From NCBI GenBank assembly GCA_023426245.1, contig JAFABB010000050.1, positions 62,001 to 126,000 of the forward strand: 64,000 nucleotides of DNA, given 5' to 3'. The first letter of the stretch is position 1; every line of letters starts with the position of its first letter. The notes beneath the pieces are model-generated. The model was not told the origin of the DNA, did no database searches, and saw nothing but the letters and a program-made list of their open reading frames with translations. Made by a program: the position numbers and the translations under genes. Shown in pieces: positions 16,697-25,507 of this stretch. Source of the DNA: Bacillota bacterium (lineage in GTDB: Bacteria; Bacillota; UBA4882; UBA8346).

Positions 16697-16715
16697 GCTG
16701 TAATACAGCAATACA
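16697..16715 (+). promoter_or_regulatory. GntR operator copy 1 (autoregulatory)
   Basis: GCTGTAATACAGCAATACA, containing the palindrome CTGTA-A-TACAG and a direct repeat of AATACA, lies 25 bp upstream of the regulator start. An almost identical 19-mer (one mismatch) lies upstream of dgoD at 17518-17536 and I saw no other copy in the window, which points to the operator of the regulator encoded between them. Confidence 0.7.
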
Positions 16716-16739
16716 ATTGGATGGATTGTTGATAATATC

Positions 16740-17441
16740 ATGATTATACGGGTTCAAAAAAACAATGTCAGTGACCAAATTTTTGAGCAACTCAAGGATA
16801 ACATTGCTCATCGCGTTTTTGCTCCGGGCACTAAGTTGCCTTCGGAAAATGATTTGGCCGATTCCTTTGGGGTCAGCCGTATTTCAGTACGGGCAGCTAT
16901 TCAAAAGTTGGTAGCCATTGGTCTAGTGGAATCCCGCAGTGGCGAGGGGACATTTGTTAAAAAACCCGAGGCGAGTATTTATTTGAATGCAATTATCCCA
17001 ATGCTGATTTTAGAACCCAAGGGAATTATTGAGTTATTGGAGTTTAGAAAGGGTTTGGAGATGCAAAGTTGTGAGCTTGCTGCGAGTCGGGCTACTGCTG
17101 AGGAAATTGATCAGTTAAAAAAAATTGTCGATCAGATGAATGAATCGTTTGACCAAGGGAATATCGAAAAATATTCCGTCGAAGATTTTGACTTTCATTT
17201 TTGTATTGCCAAGATGACCAAAAACTCTGTGATTGAAAATGTTTTGTTAATGTTGAAAGAGCCTATTTTTACCCATCTTGAAGAGATGAATGAACAGCTG
17301 GGTTTGGAATTGGGGAACTACGGCCACAAAAATATCTTTGAGGCCATTAAAAACAGAGACCCTAAAGCCGCGAGCTATTTTATGGAACGGGCAATTGAGA
17401 GCAGTATTGAAAAAATGAAGTTATTGGCTAAGACGGTTTAG
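16740..17441 (+). CDS. GntR/FadR-family regulator of the galactonate-glucuronide cluster
   Basis: 233 aa. Winged-helix GntR domain at residues 8-75 (VSDQIFEQLKDNI, then FAPGTKLPSENDLADSFGVSRISVR and the GLVESRSGEGTFV wing), followed by an FCD effector domain with the conserved FRKGLE and DFDFHFCIA segments; the histidines around DFHF and GHKNIFEAI are the usual metal ligands. FCD regulators of this subgroup commonly respond to sugar acids such as galactonate or uronates. It is flanked by two matching operators (16697 and 17518), consistent with autoregulation and control of the dgo and transporter genes. The ribosome site is weak, so its level may be low. Confidence 0.88.
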   Translation: MIIRVQKNNVSDQIFEQLKDNIAHRVFAPGTKLPSENDLADSFGVSRISVRAAIQKLVAIGLVESRSGEGTFVKKPEASIYLNAIIPMLILEPKGIIELLEFRKGLEMQSCELAASRATAEEIDQLKKIVDQMNESFDQGNIEKYSVEDFDFHFCIAKMTKNSVIENVLLMLKEPIFTHLEEMNEQLGLELGNYGHKNIFEAIKNRDPKAASYFMERAIESSIEKMKLLAKTV

Positions 17442-17517
17442 CGTTGTTAGTCTGGAAATATCAATCATTGAATTGTTGATTGATGAATGTTACGTTCAGG
17501 CTATTTTTATGCCCAAT

Positions 17518-17536
17518 GCTGTAATACAGTAATACA
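17518..17536 (+). promoter_or_regulatory. GntR operator copy 2, upstream of dgoD
   Basis: GCTGTAATACAGTAATACA differs from the copy at 16697-16715 at a single position. It is 95 bp before the dgoD start, where it could block transcription of the whole dgo, ABC, beta-glucuronidase and GH88 series. Confidence 0.72.
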
Positions 17537-17631
17537 CATAAACAAAAAGGGAGGGCAACCATTTAGGATTTTTAAACATTTTTCGATAAGGTTTCTTTGA
17601 GTAAAATAATAGGCTGAGAGGATAAATGCTG

Positions 17632-18780
17632 ATGAAAATTAAACGATTCGAATTGTTTACTGTAAAACCGCGGTGGCTTTTTTTGAAAATAGAAACCGAT
17701 GAAGGTTTGATTGGATGGGGAGAACCCATTGTCGAAGGGAAAGCGGCAACGGTTAAAGCGGCTGTTGAAGAGATAAGCGACTGTTTAATCGGGAAAAATC
17801 CATTACATATTGAAGATATTTGGCAGATTATGTACAGAGGGTTCTTTTACCGTGGCGGAGCCGAAACGATGAGCGCCATATCGGGGATTGATCAAGCGTT
17901 ATGGGATATTAAAGGAAAGTATTACAATGCTCCAATATACGATTTATTGGGCGGCAGGTGCCGCGAAAAATTAAGAGTTTACAATTGGATTGGCGGGGAT
18001 CGCCCTTCCGATGTAGTGGAAGCGGCTGAAAAAATGGTCCAGGCTGGTTTTACTGCGGTTAAAATGAATGCCACCGAGGAGATGCATTACATCGACAGTT
18101 TTAATAAGATTGAGAATTCCGTTGCCCGAGTTGCCGCGTTAAGAGAAAGATTCGGGAACGGATTGGGGATTGGCGTGGATTTTCATGGGCGGGTCCATAA
18201 GAGTATGGCGAAGGTATTAGCCAAAGAATTAGAGCCATATAAACCGATGTTTATTGAAGAACCGGTTTTATCGGAAAATATTGAAACGTTACGTGAGATT
18301 TCCCGGCATACCACGATACCGATAGCTACAGGGGAGCGGATGTTTTCACGGTGGGATTTTAAAAGATTATTAACGGATGGGTATGTAGACATTATTCAGC
18401 CGGATTTGTCCCACTCCGGGGGGATTAGTGAATGTAAAAAAATTGCCGCTATGGCCGAAGCGTTTGATGTGTCAGTTGCACCTCATTGTCCCTTGGGTCC
18501 GATCGCTCTGGCATCTTGCATCCAGATTGACGCCTGTACGCCGAATGTGGCGATTCAAGAGCAGAGTTTAGGAATTCATTATAATAAGGGAAATGATCTA
18601 TTAGATTACCTTAAAGAATCATCCGTATTCAAGTATGAGGACGGTTTCGTCCAGATTCCCGAAGGACCGGGTTTGGGAATTGAGATCGATGAAGCTAAAG
18701 TTATTGAAGCCAGCAAAGAAGGCCATAATTGGAAAAATCCGCTTTGGAGAAATTATGACGGTACGGTTGCCGAATGGTAA
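17632..18780 (+). CDS. dgoD: D-galactonate dehydratase
   Basis: 382 aa from the ATG at 17632, the same length as Escherichia coli DgoD; an ATG at 17626 is an alternative. Enolase-superfamily enzyme removing water from D-galactonate to give 2-keto-3-deoxygalactonate. The metal/catalytic motifs are VDFHGRVH (Asp183 and His185 with this start, equal to the Escherichia coli numbering), FIEEPVL, ATGERMFSRWDF, IIQPDLSHSGGI and the APHCPLGP catalytic His. The next steps should be DgoK and DgoA; dgoK is intact, but the aldolase gene 73 bp downstream is broken. Related sugar-acid dehydratases cannot be fully excluded. Confidence 0.88.
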   Translation: MKIKRFELFTVKPRWLFLKIETDEGLIGWGEPIVEGKAATVKAAVEEISDCLIGKNPLHIEDIWQIMYRGFFYRGGAETMSAISGIDQALWDIKGKYYNAPIYDLLGGRCREKLRVYNWIGGDRPSDVVEAAEKMVQAGFTAVKMNATEEMHYIDSFNKIENSVARVAALRERFGNGLGIGVDFHGRVHKSMAKVLAKELEPYKPMFIEEPVLSENIETLREISRHTTIPIATGERMFSRWDFKRLLTDGYVDIIQPDLSHSGGISECKKIAAMAEAFDVSVAPHCPLGPIALASCIQIDACTPNVAIQEQSLGIHYNKGNDLLDYLKESSVFKYEDGFVQIPEGPGLGIEIDEAKVIEASKEGHNWKNPLWRNYDGTVAEW

Positions 18781-18853
18781 TGTATCATTGGATAAATTGG
18801 ATATGGAATCGATAGATTGTTGCAACCCATAAGATAAAATTGGGAAAAGAGGT

Positions 18854-19358
18854 CTGGGATTTGAGAATGGAATACTTCATAATATCTTGGAACGGAAACT
18901 GATTGCCATCATCCGGGGGATAGGTTCTGATCGTATGCTGGAATCGGTGGGCGCATTGGTAGACGGAGGAATTTCTTTACTGGAAGTCACTCTTGATCAA
19001 ACGGATGAGACGAAGACAAATGATGGAATTTATTCGATGGAACGAATCAAAAAAAGCTTTGGGGACCGGGTTTGTCTCGGCGCGGGAACGGTAATCTCCG
19101 TAAATCAAGTGAAGCGGGTTGTTGCTGCGGGCGTTTTGGGAATTGATTATATTAAAGCTGTTTTAGCCCCCCTTGAATCATATTCCGGTTTTATCCGTGG
19201 GAGGTATGACTTTAAGCAATATCAAGGAATTCATCAAATCCGGAGTTAAAGGAGTCGGATTCGGCGGCAATTTAGTCGATAAGCAAGCAAGTTTATCCGG
19301 GGATTATGCAAAAATAAGGGAAACGGCCTGGTCATATGTAAATGCTTTGAAAGAATGA
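18854..19358 (+). pseudogene. dgoA: Broken 2-dehydro-3-deoxy-6-phosphogalactonate aldolase
   Basis: Remnant of a KDPGal/KDPG aldolase, normally about 205 residues. The N-terminal half is clear (ERKLIAIIRGI, GGISLLEVTLDQ, LGAGTVISVNQVKRVVAAG). It then jumps directly to LGIDYIKAVLAPL, omitting about 45-50 residues that in the family carry the second-half strands and the Schiff-base lysine of KLFPA. Six bases later, at a run of six C (19167-19172), the reading frame shifts; removing one C rejoins it to NHIPVLSVGGMTLSN, GFGGNLV and the normal C-terminus ending at 19358. The start is also unclear (first recognisable codons near 18854, no clean ATG). A homopolymer error could explain the shift but not the deletion. 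Confidence 0.82.
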
Positions 19359-19378
19359 AACGGTAAGGATGACTGAAA

Positions 19379-20383
19379 ATGTATATTGCGACAATCGATA
19401 CGGGTACGACGAATACCAGAGTAAGCATTTGGCAAGGCAAACGAGTTATCGCCCGAGTCGTCAAAGAAGTTGGAGTACGGGATACGGCCATAACTGGAAG
19501 TAAGCAAATATTGGAAAATGGAGTTAAGGCGGCGTTAAACGCTGTAGTAATGGAAGCCGGTATCAAGCAGGAAGATTTGAGTTTGATTTTGGCTTCTGGG
19601 ATGATCACTTCCAACGTTGGTTTATATGAATTGCCTCATCTTTTTGCTCCTGCCGGTATGGAGGAGTTGGCCCGCGGAATGGTCCGAGTGCAGCTGGATA
19701 AAGTTAGTTCGCAACCGATCTGGTTTATTCCGGGAATTAAAAATAATGTTTCTGAAATTACTATGGAAAATTTTGAAAAAATGGATTTCATGCGGGGAGA
19801 AGAAACTGAAACTGCAGGAATTATTGATTTATTGAATTTGACCGGCCCAGCTTTGATTGTTTTGCCCGGTTCCCATACCAAATTCATCCATCTGAATCAA
19901 AATGCCCAAGTTACGGGATGTATAACATCGTTGGCCGGAGAGTTGATATCATTAATCACTAAAAATACCATCATCGGTAGTTCGCTGAATCATTCATTTC
20001 CAAAGGAAATGAATGAAACGATGATTTTAAAAGGCGCCGAATACGCTCAAAGGTTGGGTTTAAACCGCGCCTGTTTCTTGATAAGAGTTATTGACCAGTT
20101 TCTTGAATGCAGTATCGATGAGAAAGCAAATTTTTTGGAAGGGATTGTTTTTGGAACGGATTTTATTGCGATTAAAAATAGCCAGGCCTTAAAGATCACT
20201 CCCGAAATAACCGTAGTGATCGGCGGTAGTAAACCATTACGGGGCTGTTTTGAAACTTTAATCAAAAATGATTCATATTTTAAAGGTTCAATCTATAGCC
20301 TCGACGATTCGGCTGTTATGGATCTTGCAGGATACGGGGCGATCAAGATAGCTCAAAAACGCAGCTTAATTCAAATGGAATAA
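19379..20383 (+). CDS. dgoK: 2-dehydro-3-deoxygalactonokinase
   Basis: 334 aa, somewhat longer than Escherichia coli DgoK (about 290). ASKHA-fold sugar kinase that phosphorylates 2-keto-3-deoxygalactonate at O6. Motifs: IDTGTTNTRVSIW at the N-terminus (phosphate 1 loop), SGMITSNVGLYELPH, then FMRGEETE, LPGSHTKFI and GGSKPL near the end. The start is at an ATG 21 bp after the end of the broken aldolase reading frame. The product would need a KDPGal aldolase, so the pathway depends on a second aldolase elsewhere if dgoA is really dead. Confidence 0.88.
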   Translation: MYIATIDTGTTNTRVSIWQGKRVIARVVKEVGVRDTAITGSKQILENGVKAALNAVVMEAGIKQEDLSLILASGMITSNVGLYELPHLFAPAGMEELARGMVRVQLDKVSSQPIWFIPGIKNNVSEITMENFEKMDFMRGEETETAGIIDLLNLTGPALIVLPGSHTKFIHLNQNAQVTGCITSLAGELISLITKNTIIGSSLNHSFPKEMNETMILKGAEYAQRLGLNRACFLIRVIDQFLECSIDEKANFLEGIVFGTDFIAIKNSQALKITPEITVVIGGSKPLRGCFETLIKNDSYFKGSIYSLDDSAVMDLAGYGAIKIAQKRSLIQME

Positions 20384-20485
20384 ATGCGATTAGAGCTAAA
20401 TTGAATTTTATTATGAAAATTTAAGGGGGTGATGGTCGAAATAAAATCTTAGGGAATCCAATTTTATCAACTATAAGGAGAGGTA

Positions 20486-21775
20486 GTGAAAAAGATGAAA
20501 CGTTTTTCAAAGTATTTTTTCCTTGTTGCATTGGGTCTTTTGGTGTTGGTTGGTGGAAGCCTGGGTTTTGCCGCGCCCACGGAGATAAATTTTTATATGT
20601 GGGAGGACCCCACTTATCAGGCAATTGTAGATGCTTTTAACTCAAGTCAAAAAGAAGTTTATGTCAAGACAAATCTAGTCCCGACTTCGGTATATGAAAC
20701 CAAAATCATGACCTTACTGGCTGGTGGTGCAGATATCGATTGTTATATGCAAAAACGCCAGGTGGACATGTTTATGCAATATAAAAATGGTTTTATTGAA
20801 CCTTTAAATAAGTACCTGAAGAACAGCAATTATGATTTAAAATCAATTGAACCCTATAAAGCCCAAGTTACTATCAAAGGCAAGCTGGTAGCGATTCCTT
20901 TTCGGGGTGCCGGATATTATACGTATTATAATAAAAAATTGTTTGAAAAAGCCGGAATCCCAACTCCAAATCATTATGTTAAGGAAGGTGCCTGGAATTG
21001 GAAAAAATTTGCGGAAGTCACCAAGAAGTTATCGTCGGGTGATGGGAAACAATATGGAGCACTTTTATTTACCTGGCCGCAATTTAGCCTGTTCCCGGTG
21101 ATTCAAGAAAACACTTACTTTATCAGCGCTGATGGAAAGGTTAAATTTGATGAGAAAGCAATGATACGCAGTATCAAAATGCGGCGCGACCTGGAAAGAA
21201 GCAAGGCGATTATGTCCATGGCTCAAATGAAAGCCACCAATACTCAATACGCTAAAGCTTTCTATGATGGAAATATTGGCATGATCATCATGGGGGAATG
21301 GTTTCCCGGTATGATGCTTGGCGGAAGAGATAATAATTTACTTAGGAATTTTACATGGGATGATTGGGGAATTACTCGGATGCCGTGTGATAGTTCAAAA
21401 TATATCAATGTCGGTGCCTCTACGTTCAACCATATATATAGCCGTTCTAAGAAAAAAGAAGCTGCATTTAAATTTATTTCCTGGATGGGTAGTATCGAAG
21501 GTTCGAAAATTGTGGCGCGGAATGGGTTTTTACCTCCTGTAAACAACGAGGAAACTAAAAAAGAATTGGCCAAAGTCATTCCGGATAGTGAATCATTGAA
21601 TTATTTTCTTGAAAGCGCACCGCGAGTTCCGCTTTGGTATACACAGTACGGCTCACAGGTGAGCGCGACTTTAAATAGTCAATTGGAGAGATATCTTGCT
21701 TCCGATATGACCGAACAAATTTTTGTTAAAGAAGTTAAAGAGCGGTTTAATCAAATTGTCGAATCAAACCGCTGA
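20486..21775 (+). CDS. CUT1 ABC transporter oligosaccharide-binding protein (cassette A)
   Basis: 429 aa with a GTG start 5 bp after AAGGAG (an ATG at 20495 is the alternative). The signal peptide covers about 30 residues and ends near GFA-APTE without a lipobox Cys. The mature protein is a family 1 extracellular solute-binding protein. It is strongly paralogous to the protein at 53081-54367: both share an FYMW/YYLW-EDPTY start, YMQKRQ, IPFRGAGY(Y/F)TYYNKK, GDGKQYGA, ASTFNHIYSRSKK and many other blocks. It probably captures a glucuronic-acid-containing oligosaccharide, judged from the downstream beta-glucuronidase and GH88 genes. Confidence 0.88.
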   Translation: MKKMKRFSKYFFLVALGLLVLVGGSLGFAAPTEINFYMWEDPTYQAIVDAFNSSQKEVYVKTNLVPTSVYETKIMTLLAGGADIDCYMQKRQVDMFMQYKNGFIEPLNKYLKNSNYDLKSIEPYKAQVTIKGKLVAIPFRGAGYYTYYNKKLFEKAGIPTPNHYVKEGAWNWKKFAEVTKKLSSGDGKQYGALLFTWPQFSLFPVIQENTYFISADGKVKFDEKAMIRSIKMRRDLERSKAIMSMAQMKATNTQYAKAFYDGNIGMIIMGEWFPGMMLGGRDNNLLRNFTWDDWGITRMPCDSSKYINVGASTFNHIYSRSKKKEAAFKFISWMGSIEGSKIVARNGFLPPVNNEETKKELAKVIPDSESLNYFLESAPRVPLWYTQYGSQVSATLNSQLERYLASDMTEQIFVKEVKERFNQIVESNR

Positions 21776-21795
21776 TAAGCGCTGGGAGATCCGGT

Positions 21796-21821
21796 ATAGG
21801 GGCTTCATAAGAAGCCCCTAT
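21796..21821 (+). repeat. Hairpin between binding protein and permease (cassette A)
   Basis: ATAGGGGCTTC (21796-21806) and GAAGCCCCTAT (21811-21821) form a perfect 11-bp stem with an ATAA tetraloop, directly followed by TTTAAAAAG. It is placed 20 bp after the binding-protein stop, where it could partially terminate transcription or protect the upstream message. Confidence 0.7.
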
Positions 21822-21843
21822 TTTAAAAAGAAAGGTGAAAAGG

Positions 21844-22740
21844 ATGGCGAAATTCTCTGGGAGAAGCACTCAATGGTGGGTAGTTGCTGCTTTCCTACTG
21901 CCGAGTTTCATTGGGTTTTTTATCTTTATTATGGTACCGATGATTGCAACGATTGGTTTAGCTTTTACCGATTATTCGGGAGGCTTTACGTTCCATTGGA
22001 TTGGGCTGAAGAACTTTTTTAATATCCTAAGCAGCGGCACTTTTCTGAATACTTTAATAAATACCGCGAAATTTACAGTGTTAGCGGTTACAGCCCAGAT
22101 ATTTTTGGGTTTTGTTTTTGCTTTGTTATTAAACAAAAAACGTTTCGGGAGAAATGCTTTTCGGTCAATCATATTTTTGCCATCGATTTTATCGATGGTC
22201 TCTATATCAGTGGTGTTCATGCTGATTCTCAATCCGGAAAAAGGGCCGGTGAACAACTTTTTAATTTCCCTTGGCCTGGGTGCTCAACCCTGGTTGACAA
22301 GTTCAAAAACTGCTCTTTACACCATTATCAGCATAACGGTATGGCAATCCTTTGGTTATTATATGGTATTGTTTTTAAGCGGCTTACAAGCGATTAATGT
22401 TGACCTATATGAAGCGGCCAGTATTGACGGAGCCGGGAAATGGCGTCAGTTATTAAATGTGACCATTCCGATGCTTAGCCCGACCATCTTTTTTAGTGTG
22501 GTTATGGCAGTAATCAATTCGTTTAAGGTTTTTGAACCGATTTTTGTGATGACTGGCGGACAATTCGGGGGTGGTCCGGGAGGATCCACCACAGTGATGG
22601 TATTTGATATTTATCAAAATGCTTTCTCTTATTACAAGATGGGGTATGCATCGGCCGAAGCGGTAATCTTGCTCAGTATGGTGCTGGTGATCACCTTGAT
22701 TCAATACAGAGGTCAAAAGAAATGGGTAACCTACGAATAA
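21844..22740 (+). CDS. CUT1 ABC transporter permease, MalF type (cassette A)
   Basis: 298 aa from the ATG at 21844, with AAAGG 8 bp upstream; a GTG at 21835 is inside the ribosome site. Six membrane segments are apparent, with the cytoplasmic EAA loop YEAASIDGAGKWRQLLNVTIPML. It pairs with the MalG-type permease encoded 30 bp downstream. The closest relative in the window is the permease at 54442-55335, with the same WWV/KWF start and the shared VWQSFGYYMVLFLSGLQ block. No ATPase gene is present in this operon, so a shared MsmX-like ATPase encoded elsewhere is expected. Confidence 0.92.
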   Translation: MAKFSGRSTQWWVVAAFLLPSFIGFFIFIMVPMIATIGLAFTDYSGGFTFHWIGLKNFFNILSSGTFLNTLINTAKFTVLAVTAQIFLGFVFALLLNKKRFGRNAFRSIIFLPSILSMVSISVVFMLILNPEKGPVNNFLISLGLGAQPWLTSSKTALYTIISITVWQSFGYYMVLFLSGLQAINVDLYEAASIDGAGKWRQLLNVTIPMLSPTIFFSVVMAVINSFKVFEPIFVMTGGQFGGGPGGSTTVMVFDIYQNAFSYYKMGYASAEAVILLSMVLVITLIQYRGQKKWVTYE

Positions 22741-22770
22741 AATGAATCCTCAGGAAAGGAGCTTAAAATA

Positions 22771-23643
22771 ATGACTGATATAAGCATTTTAACTTTGCAG
22801 CAAGAACCAAAGAGATCCGACCATAAAGCTAAGTCTATTATCGGAACGATATTTTTTTATATAACATTGATTTTTACCTCTCTTTTAATCTTAATGCCAC
22901 TGGTAGTAATGATCTCTTCGGCGTTTAAAAATGAGTCCGAGATCTTTGATTATCCGATGAGCATTATTCCTAAGAACGTTATTTTTGATAATTTCCAGCA
23001 GCTGATGAAGACATTCCCCATCTATATTTTTAACTCGATTAAAGTGACTATTTTAATTACTTTGGTTCAGATGGTTACTGCGACAACAGGCGCATATGCG
23101 TTCACCAAGCTGAAATGGATAGGTAGAGATGCGGTTTTTCTGTTATATGTCTCATCCATTATGATTCCTCAACAAGTGATGATTATCCCGCAATTTTTTA
23201 TGGTGCGTAATTTGGGATTGTATGATTCCCATATGGCATTGATTTTGCTCGGGTCTTTTACAGCTTTCGGCACGTTTTTGATCAAGCAGTATTTTATGAC
23301 GATTCCGGACTCTCTAATGGAAGCAGCCAAAATAGACGGGGCCAATGATTTTTTGATTTTCGGCAAGATTATACTTCCTTTGGCTAAACCGGTCTTAGCG
23401 ACCCAGGTTATTTTTTCATTCCGGTTTTTTTGGAATGACTTTTACACGCCAATGATGTATCTTTCCAAAGATTCGCTTAAGACTATACCCCTTGGAATCG
23501 CTGATTTTACAACTCAATACGCAGTAGCTTACGGTCCTCAATTGGCAGGTTGTCTGATTTCGATAGTACCGGTCGTCTTCGTTTTCTTAGCGGCGCAAAA
23601 GTATTTTGTTCAAGGAATTGCCGCGGGTGGAGTGAAAGGGTGA
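22771..23643 (+). CDS. CUT1 ABC transporter permease, MalG type (cassette A)
   Basis: 290 aa, six membrane segments, EAA loop MEAAKIDGANDFLIFGKIILPLAKP. The start follows GGAAAGGAG. It shares long blocks (VSSIMIPQQVMIIPQF, LGSFTAFGTFLIKQYFMTI) with the permease at 55370-56275, confirming that cassettes A and B are duplicates. Works with the MalF-type partner to form the membrane channel of the importer. Confidence 0.92.
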   Translation: MTDISILTLQQEPKRSDHKAKSIIGTIFFYITLIFTSLLILMPLVVMISSAFKNESEIFDYPMSIIPKNVIFDNFQQLMKTFPIYIFNSIKVTILITLVQMVTATTGAYAFTKLKWIGRDAVFLLYVSSIMIPQQVMIIPQFFMVRNLGLYDSHMALILLGSFTAFGTFLIKQYFMTIPDSLMEAAKIDGANDFLIFGKIILPLAKPVLATQVIFSFRFFWNDFYTPMMYLSKDSLKTIPLGIADFTTQYAVAYGPQLAGCLISIVPVVFVFLAAQKYFVQGIAAGGVKG

Positions 23644-23703
23644 GCCAGCGAGTTATTTGGACCTGAGCATAAAATGCCAATTTTTATTTGATAAAGGAGC
23701 CTC

Positions 23704-25506
23704 ATGATGAATAATAACCAGTGCCAAAATCACCAGGATTATCTGCATAATGAAAGCTACGGTTTGAAATATAATCTTCAAAATCTGAATCATCAAACTT
23801 TGATCTTCACAGAGAATCGCCCCAAGGAAAGTCTTAACGGCCAATGGCACTTTAGTATCGATGCCTATGATACGGGACTACGAGCAGGATGGCATCAAGT
23901 GCGTCGCCATGATGAGCAAGGGCGTCCGTTACCATGGGACTATGATGCGGACGGAGGCGAATTGATCCCGGTTCCCTCTTGTTGGAATCTATTTAAACCG
24001 GAATATACGTATTATGAAGGCAGCGCCTGGTATGCCAGGGAGTTCCAATATACAGCGGAAGCAGAGGGAGAAAGAGTTTTTCTACATATCGGCGCGGCTA
24101 ATTATGATGCGAAAATTTTCGTAAACGGCGAATTTTTAGGTAATCATTATGGCGGATCAACGCCTTTCACTGTAGAAGTGACAGCGAAACTCGGCAGCAA
24201 GAACTTGCTTCAAATATGTGTCAATAACACCCGGACTTTAGATCGGGCTCCAATGCGTAATACCGACTGGTTTAATTATGGCGGTATCTACCGGGATGTG
24301 GAGTTATACCGTCTTAGACCTTCATTTATCAAACAATGCCGGGTTTATTTAGTCCCGGATAATAATTATAATCAAATTCAGGCCGAAATCGAAGTGGACG
24401 GCGGGGAAACCGGGGAAGTAAAATTAGAAATTCCCGAGTTGGGTCTGGTCCAGTGCGGTTCAGTGACTGAAGGGAAGGCTTCTATAACCATTCAAGCTAC
24501 TCCTGAATTATGGAGTCCGGAACATCCGCGTTTATATCAAGTATTCGCTGAATACCTCGGTGACCGTATCGAGCTGAAAGTGGGATTTAGGCAAATTTTA
24601 GTTCAAGGCCGGGAAATTTTATTTAATGGTAAAAAGATATTTTTGCGTGGCGTTAGTGTGCATGAAGATGATGTAAACCTGGGAAAAATGGTCACCGAAG
24701 AAGACTTGCGGCGCCGTTTTGAGCATATTAAGGAATTGGGCGGTAATTTTATGAGGTTGGCCCATTACCCTCACAGTGAGTGGGTATCAGAAATTGCTGA
24801 TGAAGTAGGCATTATGTTGTGGGAGGAGATTCCGGTATATTGGGCCATTGATTTTGAAAACGCAGCCACCTATGAGGATGCCCAGAATCAATTATTAGAG
24901 TTGATAACCAGGGATTTTAACCGGGCTAGCGTGATTATATGGTCGGTAGGCAATGAAAATGCCGATACAGATGCCAGGCTTTCGTTTATGACCCGTTTAG
25001 CGCAGACTGCTAAAAAAGTGGACCCCAGCCGGTTAGTCTCCGCTGCATGCTTAGTTAATAATGTGAAGTTGAAAATTGAAGACCGTTTGACTGAAGCTTT
25101 GGATATCATCGGTCTTAACGAATATTACGGTTGGTACCGGCCGGATTATAACGATTTGGAACGGTTGGGCCAGAACTCCAAACCGGAAAAACCGGTGATT
25201 GTTAGTGAGACTGGGGCGGATTGCGTTGCCGGAATGCATGGCGATGTGTCCGAGCTATTTACGGAAGAGCATATGGTGGATGTCTATCGGCATCAAGTAG
25301 ACTTTGTTAAACGTTTTGATTATATTCAAGGAATGACACCGTGGCTTTTGTATGATTTTAGAACACCTCGCCGTATAAACCGTTTTCAACAAGGATTTAA
25401 CCTTAAAGGATTGATTGGGGCAGATAAACAAAGGAAAAAACAAGCATTCTATGTGTTGCAACAGTTTTACTTGGAAAAGAAGAAGCAGGAAGCGGCGAGT
25501 AAGTAG
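23704..25506 (+). CDS. uidA: Beta-glucuronidase, GH2 (cassette A)
   Basis: 600 aa, no signal peptide, so cytoplasmic. GH2 retaining enzyme with the N-terminal jelly roll, immunoglobulin-like domain and TIM barrel. The acid/base Glu lies in WSVGNEN and the nucleophile in VSETGAD, equivalent to the Escherichia coli GUS TEYG motif, including a following AGMH. The FNLKG segment keeps the Asn-x-Lys pair that reads the glucuronate carboxylate, supporting true glucuronidase activity. AAAGGAG precedes tandem ATGs at 23704 and 23707. It is close to the second copy at 56308-58119. It would split imported glucuronides, feeding glucuronate to an outside pathway. Confidence 0.9.
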   Translation: MMNNNQCQNHQDYLHNESYGLKYNLQNLNHQTLIFTENRPKESLNGQWHFSIDAYDTGLRAGWHQVRRHDEQGRPLPWDYDADGGELIPVPSCWNLFKPEYTYYEGSAWYAREFQYTAEAEGERVFLHIGAANYDAKIFVNGEFLGNHYGGSTPFTVEVTAKLGSKNLLQICVNNTRTLDRAPMRNTDWFNYGGIYRDVELYRLRPSFIKQCRVYLVPDNNYNQIQAEIEVDGGETGEVKLEIPELGLVQCGSVTEGKASITIQATPELWSPEHPRLYQVFAEYLGDRIELKVGFRQILVQGREILFNGKKIFLRGVSVHEDDVNLGKMVTEEDLRRRFEHIKELGGNFMRLAHYPHSEWVSEIADEVGIMLWEEIPVYWAIDFENAATYEDAQNQLLELITRDFNRASVIIWSVGNENADTDARLSFMTRLAQTAKKVDPSRLVSAACLVNNVKLKIEDRLTEALDIIGLNEYYGWYRPDYNDLERLGQNSKPEKPVIVSETGADCVAGMHGDVSELFTEEHMVDVYRHQVDFVKRFDYIQGMTPWLLYDFRTPRRINRFQQGFNLKGLIGADKQRKKQAFYVLQQFYLEKKKQEAASK

Positions 25507-25507
25507 A

